Below, in pieces: positions 1 to 11,900 of a DNA stretch of 64,000 nucleotides. The translations under genes and the position numbers were made by a program. The DNA comes from Musa acuminata AAA Group (Eukaryota > Streptophyta > Magnoliopsida > Zingiberales > Musaceae), in the NCBI RefSeq assembly GCF_036884655.1, contig NC_088357.1, positions 7,117,001 through 7,181,000 of the forward strand, given 5' to 3'. Position 1 is the stretch's first letter, and each line of letters opens with the position of its first letter. The notes below the pieces were generated by a model. That model searched no databases, was not told the DNA's origin, and was given only the letters and a program-made list of their open reading frames with translations.

Positions 1-412
1 GAAGCAGTATGAAGCAGAGCGAGTAGGAAAAACAAGAGCGTTTAACAGCTTATAATACACTCGAACAAATAAAGAAGGATCTGTGGAAAGCTATACATGA
101 TCCTTCACACCATATGGTGTGAGGTAGGTCACGATTCACTCAACACCGATGCGAGAACGCAACTCTGCAATATGTCCTTTCGAGGATACAAGATCTAATT
201 TTTCCAAGAACAACGATGGTCGTGGACAATCCCAACTCCGAACGAAACCATCGCACCACCATGAGATCCAACAGAATCAGAAGAGGCACAACCGAAGCGA
301 GCAGACTTTTAACAAAAGGGAACATAGAGATCAGAAACATCAAGTTCCTTCTTGGATCACAACCCATGACGAGATCGACCAAAGAACATCATCACAATAA
401 TCACACCGACGA

Positions 413-560
413 TCAAATACACTCGATCAGATTCAAGGGGGCACTACCTCCATAGCTTCGGCGAGGCATCGTCGTTGGACTGCGTTAGGCAGCGGCGGTG
501 AAGAACGACGTGCGGGTTTGGATCGATAGGCGAGCGATCTTCGTATGTATGTATATATAG
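413..560 (-). promoter_or_regulatory. Possible promoter and 5' exon of a gene leaving the window on the left
   Basis: Reading the minus strand, a TATA-like run lies at 552-560, followed by a G+C-rich leader and an ATG at 469-467. The ATG opens a short frame (M-P-R-R-S-Y-G) that meets a good donor, GAG|GTAGTG, at 448/447. Unspliced, the frame stops at 413. An acceptor-like site at 82/81 in the same phase would continue an open frame to the window edge. The arrangement looks like a short first coding exon, but no protein family can be recognised, and the gene body would lie outside the window. Confidence 0.25.
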
Positions 561-599
561 AGGAGAGGGAGCGCGGCGGAGTCGAATATTCTAGAATGA

Positions 600-2160
600 A
601 CGGCGGATTTACGGTAGCATCAGGTCTCGGGTAAGATACATAGGCCGTTCGATTGTGATCGGACGGTGAGTGATGGATCCTTATGTTTCGAGGACTCCAA
701 GCTTGATGGAGATCACAATTATGAATTCCTAATAAGAATCAAATTATTCGAAGAATCAGATTATTTAAATTCTAAGGAATTAAGAATAAAAAGGACATTC
801 AACTATAGGAAAAAAACATTTTACATTATAATTTGATTATTAAACAAATTATTTCAGTTTTCTCTGATAAAAATTGAGAAAAAAAGTTCTTGATATTTTA
901 CTTGGCACCTTTTTTCCCCTAAAGAAAAATAATCTCATGTAATATGATAATGAATTAAAGAAAAGGTTCATGGGAGGTTTATCTAATTATTTTCATGGAA
1001 GAGATACCAGTTTATTTATCTAATTTAATTTCCCTTAAGAAAAATAATTCGCACAAGATTTCAACTTAATTGCATTGATCATGCAGAATACCCAATGGGG
1101 GTAATTTGTTCTGTGTAAGTTCTTCCAGATAATCTTCAAATTAAACAAAATATATTCTTGCCAAAAATATATTTCTTGAAAACCAGACACTGAAAGGATT
1201 GTGGGAGCTCAAGAAGATCTACCAGCTCATAGTTTGACAAATTCAAATCAAGCATAAAAGGCATAGATTGGACTTCCTCTTCATTGGTGGCATAGATTGG
1301 AGTTCTTCCAAATAATGGTCACAAGATCAGCAGCCAATTTAGCAGGCTTTCAAGAACAAAAGCCAAGAGCCATATTTCCTGCTGCTTCATCTGAATGCCA
1401 TCTTGTTTGCCTATAGAACATCACTTGATCACCACCAAAGCTGCAATTCATAGCTGATGAGTGCCAGATTACATATGATAAACCGATAAGTATTAGCATA
1501 ACACTGGCATCACGTTCTTGTGAAAGTCCAAAAAAATAAAAAAGCAGCTACTCCACTGGGGAAGGTCACACTGGCATGACTTTCTTTTGATGCAAGACCA
1601 AAATGGCTAATCATACTGATGTTAGTTAATTAACCATGTTTGATTGAGTCGATAGCAAATTCCGGAGAAAATTAGACACAGAAATACGAGGGAAAAGAAT
1701 GACAGAAAAGAAAAAATATTTGGAAACAAACAAACAAAATAAAGAGGGCCTGTGGCCAGAAACTAACTTCATTACCTCGCAATATTTAATCTTTCAGCTC
1801 CAAAATAAAATGCCAAGCAGATTTTTCCTATGTATCATTAACTTGGACATTTTTTTAATCCGAAGTTATGACTCTTTGAGTTGTAAAGTAAAAAGCAATA
1901 TGCATCAAGTTTCTTCTATGTTTGAACCAACTGCACCCTGTATTTTCTTCAAAGTTACTCTACAGGTAGTCGAACATTATATGAATTGACTTGACCTTCC
2001 TGAAGCAAAGAAATATATTCAAAATGGTAAAGTAGCAAAAATAGAGTCAAAATGTTGCTGAAATGATTAAAATGAAAAGAAAAAATAAGATGGAAGCATG
2101 AAGATGTACTGCTACATTTAATCAAATCTTCCCAGGTTCTGGGCTGCCTTTGAATTCAAA
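600..2160. other. AT-rich intergenic stretch
   Basis: There is no supported gene here. The longest plus-strand frame, at 1699-1989, has AT-driven composition, no family resemblance and no splice or start context, so it is treated as chance. The right-hand part (about 2100-2476) probably belongs to the 3' untranslated region of the minus-strand membrane-protein gene next door. Confidence 0.5.
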
Positions 2161-2476
2161 GCAGAATCATATCAGTAAACCATAGCAAACAAGGATACTA
2201 GCCAAGATGCTGGTGAGTCTCATGTTGGCAACATTAGAAAGCAGAGAGTCGAGACTACTTAAAGGAACATAACAATAAACTTGTTTGGTGATGTACAAGA
2301 GTTCCGACAAGCTCTGTTCAAATTCATTAGGACAAATGAACCTACCAGATTCAACCAAAATTCTCAGCAGTTGGAAAAAAGCATCTCGAAGATAAATTAC
2401 TTCCTATGACAAAGTGAAAACAATGAAGCTGAATTAGTTTCTTCATCAAATCAAGAAAGGAAGTACACGATTACCA

Positions 2477-3583
2477 TCAGTTTGAATTGATTGAACTCTT
2501 AAATGACCGCAGGACACTCCATATGACAGTTGATGCAAAGAACATAAGCAAACCAGTCAAGACTGCATATTTCAGGCCAAGATTCACGAGCAAATGAACC
2601 AGCAGCCCAGCCAGAACAACCCCGACAAAATTAGCTGAGAAAGCTGACCAGAAAGGCATGTCAAGGATGGACGCGATGATGGCTCCAGTCCAAGCACCTG
2701 TACCAGGAAAAGGCACCGCCACAAACAGCATCAAACCCAGCCATTGGAACTCCTCCACGGGCCCTGCCTTCTCTCTGGCCCTCTCAAACAAAAGGTTCAC
2801 AAACCGGGTTGCCACCGTACTCCTTTGTGAGACGAAAGACGCAAACCTTTTCAGGTAGAGGATGATGAACGGCACCGGAGCCATGTTTCTGAAGAAGAAC
2901 AAATCCATCAAGACCAAAATTTCCGTCAATTTGCACAAAATGAGTAATTGGGTCAAAGAGAACCAACGAACCCAAGAATGGATAGGACTGTGAGCTTAAG
3001 AGGATCAAGCTGCATCCAGTAGCCGACCGGAATAGCGCCACGGAGCTCCAGCACAGGAAGGGTCGCAACGGAAAACACAACGGCCTCATCAGGCCAGCCT
3101 ATTCTTCTCAGCGCTGTAGCAACCTTCAACCCCAAACTAGAAGCTCTTATGGATCCATCGGCAGCGAGGCAAGCACCACAAGCAACACAAGAGGCAAAGA
3201 CGAAAGCTTTCCAGACCGAGGCGCACAGGAGGAGCCTACCAAGGCCAGACTGCCTGGTTTCTTCCGCTTCCGGTTCACATGCGCATTCCGTCGAAGGGCA
3301 TGACGACAAGCTTCTAACGGGGGAGACAGCCCTGGCGAACAACCGTAAGGTACAGCCCTGTCAGCACGAGAAACCATTAGAAATGGCAGATCACATGGCT
3401 GGCAGGGGCTAAAGAACCGACCTTTGTGCCCAAAGGTGGGATTTTTGAAGCGCGGGATGGCTCTGGGGCATAGAGGAAGAAGAGAGAAGGCCTCCTTGAG
3501 GGGAGCGAAGAGAGACGAGCCTTTCTTCTGCTTGCAGAAAAGGAGGTTGCTACTGCTGACAATGCCACCGTAGCAGCAGCCAT
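2477..3583 (-). CDS. Putative small multidrug export (PF06695) family membrane protein, plastid-type leader
   Basis: Three coding exons on the minus strand: 3583-3422, 3357-2972 and 2888-2477, with introns of 64 and 83 bp. The phases join cleanly (phase 0, then CTT GG|A AAC) to give 319 aa. The first ~90 residues are rich in Ala, Ser and Arg and look like a chloroplast transit peptide (inference). The core has the family signature ELRGAIPVGYW, then LGNMAPVPFIILYLKRF across the second junction, then PFPGTGAWTGA and two or three hydrophobic helices to the C terminus. Bacterial relatives are annotated as small multidrug exporters, but a transport role in plants is not established. The start is the first ATG downstream of a TATA box at 3644-3650. 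The read-through frame of exon 1 stops inside intron 1, which supports the splice. The family call is strong; the substrate is unknown. Confidence 0.85.
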
Positions 3584-3640
3584 CCGGAGAGGAGTGAAGA
3601 TGAAGCAAGGAGATAAAGGTGGCGTTGAATCGGGGCTTCC

Positions 3641-3650
3641 TCCTATATAT
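3641..3650 (-). promoter_or_regulatory. TATA box of the PF06695-family gene
   Basis: On the minus strand the sequence ATATATAGGA sits about 60 bp upstream of the ATG at 3583, followed by a G+C-rich leader. Spacing fits a plant core promoter with a leader of roughly 30-35 nt. Confidence 0.5.
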
Positions 3651-3659
3651 CCCGTCTGC

Positions 3660-4121
3660 GTTCTCTCACGGAGGATTGGCGGTGCAAAGACATTGGGCGG
3701 TGATTGTGATTAGCACATTAATTACAATGATGAGGACAAAATTGTCTTAGTAGAGGAGGAGATCCCAAAGCAAGTAAAAAAATAGCTTTTTTTTAGCCCA
3801 TTTAATATTTTTGAACAAGTAATTTTTTTATATAAACAACAATTGTATTATAAAATTAAAGGTGTTCTCTGCACCAAAAAAAAAAAAAAGGAAAAAGGTG
3901 TTCCCAAAGCCTTCCTTCAAAAAAATTGTCCCCTTGTCCATGTTCTTTTTTGGAATCTCATTATTTGATGTTGAGACAATATTTTTTTATTCTAATTATT
4001 TTGAAAAATAAGTGGTGAAAATGATATTTGATAGCAATACTTTGTAATGATAATCAAGATATGGTATATTAATGCATATAAAAGATATCAAGGTAGAACT
4101 AATATCTTTATTTAAGTGGTA

Positions 4122-4185
<64 letters not shown>

Positions 4186-5690
4186 TGTAGATGTATGGGA
4201 TACCTGAATTTGAGGGGTATATATATGTAAAAAATATCAATAGACTGTTTTTCTCTATTTTAATGATATATATTTATATTTATAACGTTAATTTTGACTT
4301 TTTCCATAGAAAATTTTATTTTTTATTTTCTTTTTTACCACAGAGATTCTTTGCTTTTTAAAACCCAAAAATACATCTATTTTATTTTCCTTCCCATCTT
4401 TTTACAACCGGTTGTTTCTTGGTCCGGTTCAGAGTTATAAGAACCGGTCCAATGAGTCTAAAACCAAATTAATAATACGGGAAAAAGTAAATTATGTTAT
4501 AAATTGTAAAAATATTGAAAATAATAATAATCAAAGTATTTATTCTTTAAAAATTAATATATAAGTATATATGTACTAATTATTAGTACTAAAATATTAT
4601 TTAAAGTATAAATATCTAAACTTTATGTTGATATTTATTTTAAATTATTGTATAAATTAGTTTTTTGTTATAATTTAAACTTTATTTCATACTTATTTAA
4701 TAAAAAAATTTAAATTTATCTAATTTAATCCCCTAGTTTTTATTTTTTATTTTTTAATATCCAAAATACCTCTTGTTGTTGTCTCCTCCTAAAGTGGAGA
4801 TTGTTGACCACCGCTTTTGCCCCATTATGCTACTATGATCGTAAATGCAATTATAAGGTTATATGGTGGAGTTTACTTTGATTCAACACAAGAGAACTTA
4901 GCTTTGAAGGTATGAAACGTGCATTCTTGTTGATAGATCGATGTGCAACTCATCCAAGTGGTTGTATGCCCCCATCTCACACTCTCCTTTTTACCCTCAC
5001 TAACTAATTCAGCTCCCTTCCCGTCTCTCTCTCTCTAATCGGCATTTTCTCTTTCTCATCGTTCGAGAAGATGTTGTCTTCCTTACTCTCATCCTCTCCA
5101 TTGTCCTTCAGATAACCCTATGATGTGCTTCAATAAGGAAGGGGTGGAGATTTTGAAAAGGTCAAATAATTAATATCTTTTTATTTCTTTTATCTTAACA
5201 TATTTATCAATATGTCATCAAATAGATCATCACGAGAGACACGATATAAGTAGCATAACAAACCAAAGACGATAAACATAAATATAATACAATATGTGAA
5301 TTAGGAGAGGAGGATAATCGATGTAACATAATGGGATGAATACGATAATCGATAATACTCATTTGGAGGAGAAGGTGATGGCGACGATAGATATTTAGAG
5401 TATTAAAGGAAAAAATATCAAATAAAAAATTAAGAAAATTTTTAAGAAAAATAAAAAAAGAAAAGAAACTTGTTAAGAAGAAATCATCCTTTAAAGTTTT
5501 ATCAAACAAAACTTGAACCCAACAAAACCATGTCAAGAAAAAGATTAACAAATTAAAAACGCTGGAAAAAAAATATTCCTCACCGTTTTTGGAGTAAAAT
5601 TGGAGACTTAAAGAAAAGGAACTCTCTACTGAAAAAAAAAGGGGTTAAAATATGGCGCTTTTTCGAGGAAAAAAAAAATGCTCTCTCTCT
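3660..5690. other. AT-rich intergenic region
   Basis: No gene is supported. It holds an (AT)n tract at about 4127-4180 and many A/T homopolymer runs. The minus-strand frames at 5207-5551 and 5580-5975 are low-complexity or antisense to the CABIN1-like leader. A pyrimidine-rich stretch near 5020-5110 resembles leader sequence, but no frame follows it. Confidence 0.55.
4127..4180. repeat. (AT)n microsatellite
   Basis: About 27 uninterrupted AT dinucleotides in intergenic DNA. Confidence 0.95.
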
Positions 5691-5693
5691 CTT

Positions 5694-5700
<7 letters not shown>

Positions 5701-5744
<44 letters not shown>
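5701..5744. repeat. (AT)n microsatellite upstream of the CABIN1-like gene
   Basis: About 22 AT dinucleotides directly after a CT-rich run and a TATA-like TTTATATAC, roughly 190 bp before the CABIN1-like ATG. It lies in the promoter or leader, so length variation could affect expression (inference). Confidence 0.9.
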
Positions 5745-5746
<2 letters not shown>

Positions 5747-5929
5747 TTAATATCCTTTGAAATCCGTATTCTAACGCCGCTTCGGTCTCGCAAAGTAATA
5801 ACTCAACAGGAAAAAACCCGCTTCTTTCTTCGTCTTCTTTCTCCGAATCCACCACCGGCGCTTGTGCGCTCACAAGTCTTGTCGCCCGCCGCAGAGGGAG
5901 CGGAGCACGACGCGACCGTCGTCGCAGCC

Positions 5930-8900
5930 ATGGTGAGCCTCCTAACCCTCGATGGATCCGGATGCCCCCTTCCATCGGTTCCCAATTCTAATTAATGGGA
6001 ATTTTCTCTTTTGGTATCTCAAAGTTCTCCATCGCGGCCATCAACGACACGGAATCCGGAGGCAAGTGGGAGCCCCTCGCCCCAACCAAAGAAGCCCAGG
6101 CACGCCTCCGTCCCGCTCTCTCTAGTTCCTGTTGTTGTTGTTCTTTCTTTTGTTAAGATAAATTGATGTCTGATTGTGAGGGACCTTCTTTCGCGTCTTA
6201 GTTTGGTGTTTTGACGTGTGAAGATAGCAAAAATGAGAACCCTAGTTTTTGCTTAGTATTGCCTTTCTGCACACTTTGCATTGCCCTGGCAGGGTTTCTC
6301 TGGGATTAGGGATTTGAGATGGTTTAGGCATTTTGGTACTTCCACTTCTGCTTCTTCTTGTATTAAAATTGTAGTTTTAATTGGTACTATTTTGTCTTTA
6401 TGGTTGCGAAACATGTCCTTTTTTTTTCATGGTAATTAGTGGCATTTAGAGCTGTCTTTCAGAAGGAATTTGTGTGAATGTTGTTGGAATAAATTGGAGG
6501 AGATAGATGTATGACCTCATAAGAATTGGCATAGCTAAGGATATGGTTAACTTTAATTGGGTTTTCCTTTTTCAGTTTCTTTTCGAAACATGGATTGATC
6601 AATTGTTGATTTCTACGATCTTCTTTGGTCCCTTTATCTGGTTTGACGTGCTAAAATTAAGATAGAACGCTTGTTGATACTAGTGTTATTATTTTGCAAG
6701 CTTTGCATTGCCCTTGCAGGGTTTATTTACTTTTTTAAGTTTTGAGGTCGCAAAACAAGCGAATTTAGTTTTTTAAGGTAATATAGTGGTATAAGGAGCT
6801 GTCATTCAGATACAAATTGCTAGAATTTTTTAGGTCTAAATTGGAGCAGACAGATGCCTCATCTCTGAAGCTGTACTTTAACTTTGGCTAGTCACTAATG
6901 CATAAGAATTGCTAGTGCTCAGAACATGGTAAAATTCCACAAGTTTAAAACCTTCTCTGGCCTTATAAGGTTTGCTCTTTCAAATTGGGACTAGAGCCAA
7001 TTGCCTTGTAAGTTCACCGAGGTCCATAATTTGATGCTTTTGCTCATTAGTTGTTGTTCCATTTAGTCTGCACTCTGCAGTAATTTGTTGATGATTGATC
7101 ACACCTTGGTGTTACATCAAGAGCTTGTTCTGGCAAAACAGCCTCATGTACAACTTATAACAGCTTAGTGGCATAGAGTTTTAACTCTCAGTGTATCTGC
7201 ATATTCGCTAGCTCTCTTGACTTACTAGTTAGCTCACTAGTATATGAAATAGTTTGTTTTGTGCATTTGGAAGTTTGGATTGATCATTTGTTAGCCTGTT
7301 TTACATATTTCTACTTAACCTAGTCATCTGGTAGCAGGGCTTGCATGCCAACTCGAAATATTTACGCCTTCATGCAAGTGTCAGATAACTTTTGTATTCT
7401 GGGTCTTGAATTTGTATTGTAAATATTTATTATGATTCAGACGACTCCAATAATAATTTGTTCTCTTCCTTAGGGTGAATTCTATCATTATGATTAAGAA
7501 TGCTTTTTATTTAAATTTATCAGCAGATCTTTAGGTTTTTACTAATTTTAATTTAATTTTTTGAAAAACCAATACTCCAATCCTTTTTGTCCAGCATGGC
7601 TGATCATTGTAATCCGATCCCTTTTTTTTTAGAATGACTGGCCCTAACATAAATCCTGATTTTCTTATAATTTTGCTTTTATGCATGTACAGGAGAACCA
7701 GTGATTATTAATTTTTAAGATTCATGAACATGCTTAACTAAAACAAGGAAAGATAGAAGAAGATCTAAAAAAATTTTAGTAAAAACTATAAATAAGGATT
7801 TAAATACTTTTAATTTAACTAAACATATGACTTTTTATAGATTCAAATGACGATAAAAAATTCATGTAGCGGACCCCGAATAATTGGGACTTATGACTTT
7901 GTTGTTATTGTTGATTCATGAACATACTTGATATCATTATTTAAAATGGAGAACCATTATTGACTAAATGTGATAAATATATATTTGGCATGCACATAAA
8001 TCAGCAATTTATCAAAGCACTGAAGTTGAGGAGAGTGACACACACATCAATATTATGAATTAATTAGCACAAAATAATAGAGGTAATTACGCATTCCTAT
8101 GGAGAAGAAACAGTTCATTTCTCCTTCAATAGTCTCCAACCTTTATTCGCATGTTGTTCATAGATTTAATTTAACTCACTTTAGGTGTTCTTGTTGTTTG
8201 TTATTTCTCATATATAAAATTTGACTTGGATATGCATTGGAACATGACTCATGTCCCTGTCCATGCAACTGAAGGTCAGAAGTTCCAACTCCCAACAATG
8301 TGGCATGAACTTTCCATATAGTTCCTATATATGCACTTTGTGTTTGTGAAATGCATGTCCATTTTTATTTATTTGTACTGTGGGACTGCTGATCTCTAGC
8401 AATGCACTTCAGTTAATTGATTGTACCATCTAATATGAAAATTTATTTCCTAAGAACTCTTTTGCCATCATTTTCAGGAGTTCCATCTTTCCCAAACATA
8501 TCATGAAGGACTCTTGAAATTGCAAGCTAAAGATTACGGAAAAGCTCGTGAGCTATTAGAATCTGTTTTGAGGGATCCTCTCATATCGAGTGCCCAGGTA
8601 ATTTCAGCTAGAAATGATATGTTTAACACTTTTGTTCATACTTCAACTAATTAAAAGTTTATCTGTTCTTGTTAGGTTGGTAATGTTCCTGGTGACCGTC
8701 ATATGTTACAGCTAAGGTTTGTAGCTGCAATACTTATACATACTCTGTTCAACTTGGTAAACGACTTTTGCTACTATCATTCTTTGTGCTAGTTGTTTCT
8801 GACATTGTCCATTCATGTTGGACCAAGAGTTTGTAATATAAAGTTGAGCAGAACTTTCTGTATTCAAGACATTTATCCTGACATCCTAGGTTTAGTCCTA

Positions 8901-11900
8901 TGTCGAGGGTGGGAGGTCAATTGAGTTGGTTTATAGGGCTAGAGTGTGGTCTATTATCCTTAAGTCGAGTTTAAGCATTTTGGATTAGTGATTCAAGCCT
9001 ACAAGGGGTGAGATATCCCATCCAGTCGGGTTATGATGAATGTTATCAGGGTGGAGTATGGTGAGGGCCCAAGTGAACAAGTGTTGTATGTAGATTGGGG
9101 TTGGGCCCATGTAATAGACACATCAAGACATGGAGCAATTATTGGATTGGGCAAAACATGCACCATACCAAACCTTGATCATGGGTTATGTTTGAGCATT
9201 GACAAAGACGTGGAACCTAAGTGGAGGAGAATTGCAACACCTCATATTTAATCCCACGTCTGATACGGGAGGCCAATTGATCTTGTTTATATGATTAGAA
9301 TGGGTCTACTACATTAGCCTAAGTCTAAGCATTTTAGGTCAATGGTTCATGCCTGTCATGTTAATGAGTTAATTATTTCGTCAGGTCGGATCATGACATA
9401 TATAATGTCCAAGTCAAAATTCTCATTTCCCTTTACAGTGTTTGCAACTCTCTCTTGCTTTTGTAATCTTTGGTACTTAGAAATTGCATATTGATTGTTT
9501 TATAATATAGGAAAATTGGAAATAAATGCATTTATGAAACTCTTCAATCTCTCTTTGTATTTAAACATTCAATTCTTGACTATTGTTTATATTTCACTTC
9601 TTGGAAGTACTAATAATGGTCTTAAAACTTAAAAGCTTTCTTGACTGTTTATAAGCTCAGGGAGAGAGAATGGAGGAGAGAACTTATGGGAATGGTAGAT
9701 AGCTAGGGGGGGAGAGAGAGCTTGGGTAGGCAGTGGAGAGAGTTAGAAGAAGAGAGATTGGACAAGCAGGAGGGAGATGAAAATCATGGATGCAGAGGAA
9801 GGGGTGGGTTCCACCTATCATAGAAGCTCAGGATGTGCATTTTATTTTGTTTCCCAAAAGTCACTCCTCCAGTGGCTAGGTGGTGAAGACTGACAGGTGG
9901 GTAACATATTGGGTTCTCAATGTTTAAAGGTTTATATCGGCAACTTGTACATGAACAATTACGGAGATTTGGAACAGTGGGCAAAGACCCCATAGAATAT
10001 TGATTTTGAATTTTTTTAAAAACTTCATTCAGGAACTGTACCTTTTTTGGCAATGTTTTCTTCACCTGCAAGTATTACTGCCTAATAGTGTTATGCTTAA
10101 AGTGTTAATAGTCTTCAAGTTGATGGTTGTTCATTCTGTCACTTTTTGTGTTGACAACTTCATTTACTGCAGGTTCTTGTCACTGAAGAATCTTGCATCT
10201 GTCTTCCTTCAACAAGGCCCCATATATTATGAGAATGCTCTTCAATGCTATCTCCAAGCCGTGGAGCTTGATGAGAATGACTCAGTTGTTTGGAATCACC
10301 TGGGAACATTATCATGCAAAATGGGTTTATTGAGCACTTCAAGGTGGGCATTTGAGCAAGGACTTCTGTGCAGCCCCAATAATTGTAAGGCTATATGATG
10401 CTCCTTAGAGATACAAAATTTATTCTTGTTCCATGTTATTTTGGTCTTTATCATATTTTCTATTTTACTTTAAAATTAGGATGTCACTATGTATACTAAC
10501 ATCATTTTTCTTAATTTTTTTTACTTTGCGTGAAGGGAATTGCATGGAGAAATTATTGGAGGTACTGATTGCAATTGGTGATGAAGTTGCATGTCTTTCT
10601 GTAGCAAATCTTATTCTTAGACATTGGCCATCACATTCTCGTGCTTTGCATGTTAAGAAGACTATCGAGGATGCTGAGCCAGTACCTTTTGCACCTCGTG
10701 GTATCGATAAGCTGGAACCAAAGCATGTTAGACTTAATTTTTCTGAGAAAAGAAAATCAGTAGACGATGAAAATAGCAGCAATCGCATATCTAAAAGACG
10801 TAATCAGACCATACAACTGCAGTTGGCTGGAGCAACATGGTCGGCTCTTCTGGATGCAATTCTGGGCATATTTGTTCAGCCAGCCACTAAAGATTCTGAG
10901 CCAGAGACTCTGCATGATCATGAGGATGTACGAAATGACAAGCAATTTAACAGGCTTGGAATGGAATTATCTGGTGATGCAACAACAATTGATGATAGGA
11001 GCATGGGAACCCAAACAAATGAGAACATGGATAGGTTTACTTGTATAAAGATAGATATACGCTTAAGTGAATTTTCAGACATTATTGTGAACCCTGCCAA
11101 AAGTAAAGAACATGGTTTGCATCCTGTTGATGGGTGCACATTGTTGGGTTCTTATGGTATGGAGAAGTCAACTACAATTAAAGAAAGAGATATCAGTACA
11201 GACAGAGAACATCACCAGGAAAGGCGAAGTACACGTCTTGAAATGCTTAGAAGTCGCAAATTAAGTAAAGAAGAATCAGAATCCAGCGCCAAAGATCAGG
11301 CAAACATTGTCTGTCAATTTCTGGGTCCCTTTATCCTAAGAAGATTAAGAACTGTAGGTCAAGATTGTTCATTTACTTCTGATAGCATGTACCCTGATTC
11401 TCTTACCTATAATTCAAACCTTGAGCACAATGATACTTTGCAATTTATATCTAAAACCTCAAAGAATTTTGGTGCTCATCATATAGCTCATCTTTTACTG
11501 GAGGAGGTGGCCCACAAGTATATTCCCTTTCAGGACAGCTTTGTCAAGTTCATGGAATTAGAGAAATTGACCAGAAATTGGGGTCAGGATCGCTCCCCAT
11601 TATCTTGCTTATTTCTTGCTGAGTTATACTATGACCAGGGATCATGGTTTGCTAACAGATCAAAACGGTTAGAGTATCTTTCTGAGGCATCATATCATCT
11701 TTGCAAAGTCATTGAATTGGTAACTCTCGATTCTCATGATGACTTAATTGGTATAGATAATCATTTCAGTAGTACACAAACTGTAATGGAGATTAATGAT
11801 GCTCAAAGAACATCATTACTTTTAGATGACAAACTTGAGAAAGAAGGTGGGCTGTTGTTGAATAATTTTCAAAATGTAAGAGCAACAATAAGTAGTGATT

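Noticed and set aside
5580..5975. Minus-strand 131-codon frame opposite the CABIN1-like leader
   Set aside because: It is the antisense of the leader and the AT microsatellite (a run of Tyr-Ile), so it is chance.
9033..9251. 72-codon frame within the TRIM-like element
   Set aside because: It lies between the two terminal repeats, where TRIM elements do not code; no resemblance to any protein.
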